From Ornithinibacillus bavariensis (GTDB lineage: Bacteria > Bacillota > Bacilli > Bacillales > Amphibacillaceae), in the NCBI RefSeq assembly GCF_050433565.1, contig NZ_JBNPWZ010000009.1, positions 47,052 to 111,051 of the forward strand: 64,000 nucleotides of DNA, read 5' to 3'. The notes below the pieces were generated by a model. It was not told where the DNA came from and made no database searches. It was given only the letters and a program-made list of their open reading frames with translations. Positions within the stretch are counted from its first letter, which is position 1. Every line of letters begins with the position of its first letter. Of this stretch, positions 62,206 to 64,000 are shown piece after piece. Position numbers and translations under genes: made by a program.

Positions 62206-63867
62206 GTGGCAGTACAAAAGCTAGATGGCAAATTATTTTCCCAAATGGTACTCGCTGGAGCACACCATTTAACGAATAATGCCAAGAAAATTGATGCGCT
62301 AAATGTATTCCCTGTACCAGATGGTGATACAGGTACGAATATGAATTTATCCATGACCTCAGGCGCAAATGAGGTAAAGAAACAAAAGTCTGAAAATATC
62401 TCTGAGGTTGCTGGAGCCTTTTCAAAGGGTCTATTAATGGGTGCTAGAGGAAACTCAGGTGTTATTCTTTCACAGATTTTTAGAGGCTTTGCAAAGGGAA
62501 TGGATAATAAAGCTACATTAACAACACATGATTTAGCGGTTGCTTTCGATTCAGGTGTCCAAACTGCATATAAGGCTGTAATGAAACCAGTTGAGGGAAC
62601 TATTCTAACCGTCGCAAAGGATGCCGCAAAGAAAGCTGTAGAAGTAGCAAGAAATGAAGATGATGTCATTACACTAATGGAAATGGTACTCAAAGAAGCA
62701 AAAGCATCATTAAAGCGCACACCAGATTTACTTCCAGTCTTAAAGGAAGTAGGAGTGGTGGATTCAGGTGGTCAAGGACTTGTTACAGTATATGAGGGCT
62801 TCTTAGCAGCGCTAAAAGGTGAAGAGCTTCCGGAAGAATCTGATATAGTTGAAATGGATGATTTAGTAAGTGCAGAACATCATCGTTCTGCACAGGACTT
62901 TATGAATACAGCTGATATTGAATTCGGTTATTGTACGGAATTTATGGTTAAGTTTGAAGAAGAAAAATTAAAAGAACATCCTTTTGATGAAACAGCTTTT
63001 CGTAACGAGTTAAGTGAACATGGTGATTCTTTACTCGTTGTTTCGGATGATGAAATTGTTAAAGTGCACGTTCATACAGAATATCCAGGTAATGTGCTAA
63101 CAATAGGACAGCGTCACGGTAGCTTGATTAACATGAAAATTGAGAATATGCGTGAACAGCATACTGCTATTGTCGGTGAACAAAAAGCAGCTACAAAGCC
63201 AAAGGAAAAAGCAGAATTTGGGATCGTAACAGTTGCAATGGGTTCAGGATTGAAGACCCTTTTTGAAAGTCTTGGTGCCACTGTGGTTATTGAAGGTGGA
63301 CAAACTATGAATCCTAGTACACAGGACATTGCAACCGCTATTGAAAAAGCATATGCAAAGAATGTCGTTGTATTACCAAATAATAAAAACATTGTTATGG
63401 CTGCAGAACAAGCAGCTGATGTAGTAGATGTAAATGTTGCAGTGGTTGCAACAAAAACAATCCCACAAGGAATTAGTGCGTTATTAGCTTTCCACCCAGA
63501 AGAGGACTTGGAGGCCAATAAAAATAATATGACTGAAGCAAGTTCTCATGTTAAGACCGGCCAAATCACGTATGCAGTAAGGGATACGCAAATTGATGGA
63601 ATTCATATTGAGAATGGTAACTTCATGGGAATTAATGATGGAAAAATTGTTACCTCCCATAAAGATCGATTTGAAGCAGTAAAAGAGCTCTTCAAAGATC
63701 TGATTACGGAGGATGACGAGATTTTAACTATTCTGTATGGGGAAGATGTTGACGAAGCGGAAGTGAATCAGCTTGTAAGCTTTGTCGAAGAAAATTACGA
63801 GGAAGTTGAAATCGAAGTTCATGACGGTAAGCAACCAATTTATTCGTATATTTTTTCAGTGGAATAA
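62206..63867 (+). CDS. yloV: DAK2-domain fatty acid kinase subunit, FakA-like (YloV)
   Basis: A 553-residue protein, the same length as B. subtilis YloV. The DhaL/DAK2 kinase domain (about 1-205) has the Mg-ATP motif NVFPVPDGDTGTNMNLSM and ARGNSGVILSQIFRG. The middle and C-terminal DegV-like parts follow (GIVTVAMGSGLKTLFESLGA). FakA phosphorylates fatty acids bound to DegV/FakB proteins for phospholipid synthesis. GTG 62206 is six bases after AAAGGGAGGA; a TTG ten codons upstream is less likely. Confidence 0.93.
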   Translation: MAVQKLDGKLFSQMVLAGAHHLTNNAKKIDALNVFPVPDGDTGTNMNLSMTSGANEVKKQKSENISEVAGAFSKGLLMGARGNSGVILSQIFRGFAKGMDNKATLTTHDLAVAFDSGVQTAYKAVMKPVEGTILTVAKDAAKKAVEVARNEDDVITLMEMVLKEAKASLKRTPDLLPVLKEVGVVDSGGQGLVTVYEGFLAALKGEELPEESDIVEMDDLVSAEHHRSAQDFMNTADIEFGYCTEFMVKFEEEKLKEHPFDETAFRNELSEHGDSLLVVSDDEIVKVHVHTEYPGNVLTIGQRHGSLINMKIENMREQHTAIVGEQKAATKPKEKAEFGIVTVAMGSGLKTLFESLGATVVIEGGQTMNPSTQDIATAIEKAYAKNVVVLPNNKNIVMAAEQAADVVDVNVAVVATKTIPQGISALLAFHPEEDLEANKNNMTEASSHVKTGQITYAVRDTQIDGIHIENGNFMGINDGKIVTSHKDRFEAVKELFKDLITEDDEILTILYGEDVDEAEVNQLVSFVEENYEEVEIEVHDGKQPIYSYIFSVE

Positions 63868-63876
63868 GGAAAAATA

Positions 63877-63900
63877 GCGTAACTACCTATAGAGTTATGC
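63877..63900 (+). terminator. Hairpin after yloV
   Basis: GCGTAACT (63877-63884) and AGTTATGC (63893-63900) pair with one wobble. No T tract follows, so termination is uncertain; a better terminator lies at 63971-63989. Confidence 0.4.
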
Positions 63901-64000
63901 TTGACAATAATTATCCGCCCGTAAAACGGGCGGTTTTAGTTTCGCCCTATAAGGGCACTTTACCAACGTGGCCCCTAAAGGGGCTTTTTGAATTGACCGT
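63901..64000 (+). mobile_element. Cluster of three GC-rich hairpins, possible minimal IS200/IS605-type element
   Basis: The three hairpins are CCGCCCG/CGGGCGG (63915-63921 with 63927-63933), GCCCT/AGGGC (63944-63948 with 63952-63956) and GCCCCT/AGGGGC (63971-63976 with 63979-63984, then T5). TTGAC occurs at 63901-63905, TTGAA at 63988-63992 and TTGAC again at 63993-63997. Subterminal hairpins and TTGAY-like pentamers are features of IS200/IS605 ends. The third hairpin also works as a terminator. The element may continue past the window edge. Confidence 0.35.

Noticed and set aside
62133..62720. 195-codon antisense frame over yloU-yloV
   Set aside because: It mirrors the conserved DAK2 domain of yloV; composition is typical of antisense shadow, with no start signal.

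Overview
The window is about 64 kb of AT-rich DNA from an endospore-forming member of the Bacillaceae. Gene order follows the Bacillus subtilis ylbP-to-yloV chromosome segment. It carries sporulation genes (spoVD, spoVE, spoIIGA, sigE, sigG, ylmC, spoVM), a T-box before ileS, PyrR-type attenuators and bacillithiol synthesis (bshC), all typical of this family. Differences from B. subtilis (murF inside the cluster; murG, murB, pyrP, def, rlmN and others not at their usual places) point to a relative such as the Oceanobacillus/Virgibacillus group. That placement is an inference.

Layout. 1-2.8 kb: a ylbP-like acetyltransferase facing left, a small membrane protein, and bshC. 3-19.4 kb: the division and cell wall (dcw) cluster mraZ-rsmH-ftsL-pbpB-spoVD-murE-murF-mraY-murD-spoVE-divIB-ftsA-ftsZ. 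19.8-22.4 kb: the sporulation sigma cassette spoIIGA-sigE-sigG. 22.9-27 kb: ylmC-pgeF-ylmE-sepF-ylmG-rqcP(ylmH)-divIVA. 27-31.6 kb: T-box-ileS, lspA, and an RluD-type pseudouridine synthase. 31.6-42 kb: the complete UMP synthesis operon pyrR-pyrB-C-AA-AB-K-D-F-E with two attenuators, followed by a LysR regulator. 43-47.5 kb: rqcH facing left and a P-type calcium ATPase. 47.6-60.9 kb: yicC-remA-gmk-rpoZ-coaBC-priA-fmt-rsmB-prpC-prkC-rsgA-rpe-thiN. 60.9-64 kb: spoVM, rpmB facing left, yloU-yloV, and a cluster of hairpins at the right edge.

How the genes work together. The dcw genes make the lipid-linked murein precursor (murE, murF, mraY, murD), polymerise and crosslink it (spoVE, pbpB, spoVD) and build the division ring (ftsZ, ftsA, sepF, divIB, ftsL, divIVA). 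SpoIIGA activates pro-SigE, and SigG then runs the late forespore programme. The pyr operon makes UMP and senses it through PyrR. RqcH and RqcP act together on stalled large ribosomal subunits. PrkC and PrpC form a Ser/Thr kinase-phosphatase pair with PASTA sensing.

No prophage, CRISPR array, rRNA or tRNA gene was seen. The most unusual sequence lies between genes: a possible three-strand RNA switch at the murD/spoVE junction, perfect hairpins just downstream of the murE and divIB promoters, a 51-bp tandem repeat, a possible anti-Shine-Dalgarno hairpin before sigG, a Spo0A-box match in the divIVA promoter, a palindrome before the lysR gene, a decayed coding fragment near spoVM, and a compact hairpin element at the right end that resembles a minimal IS200/IS605-type element.
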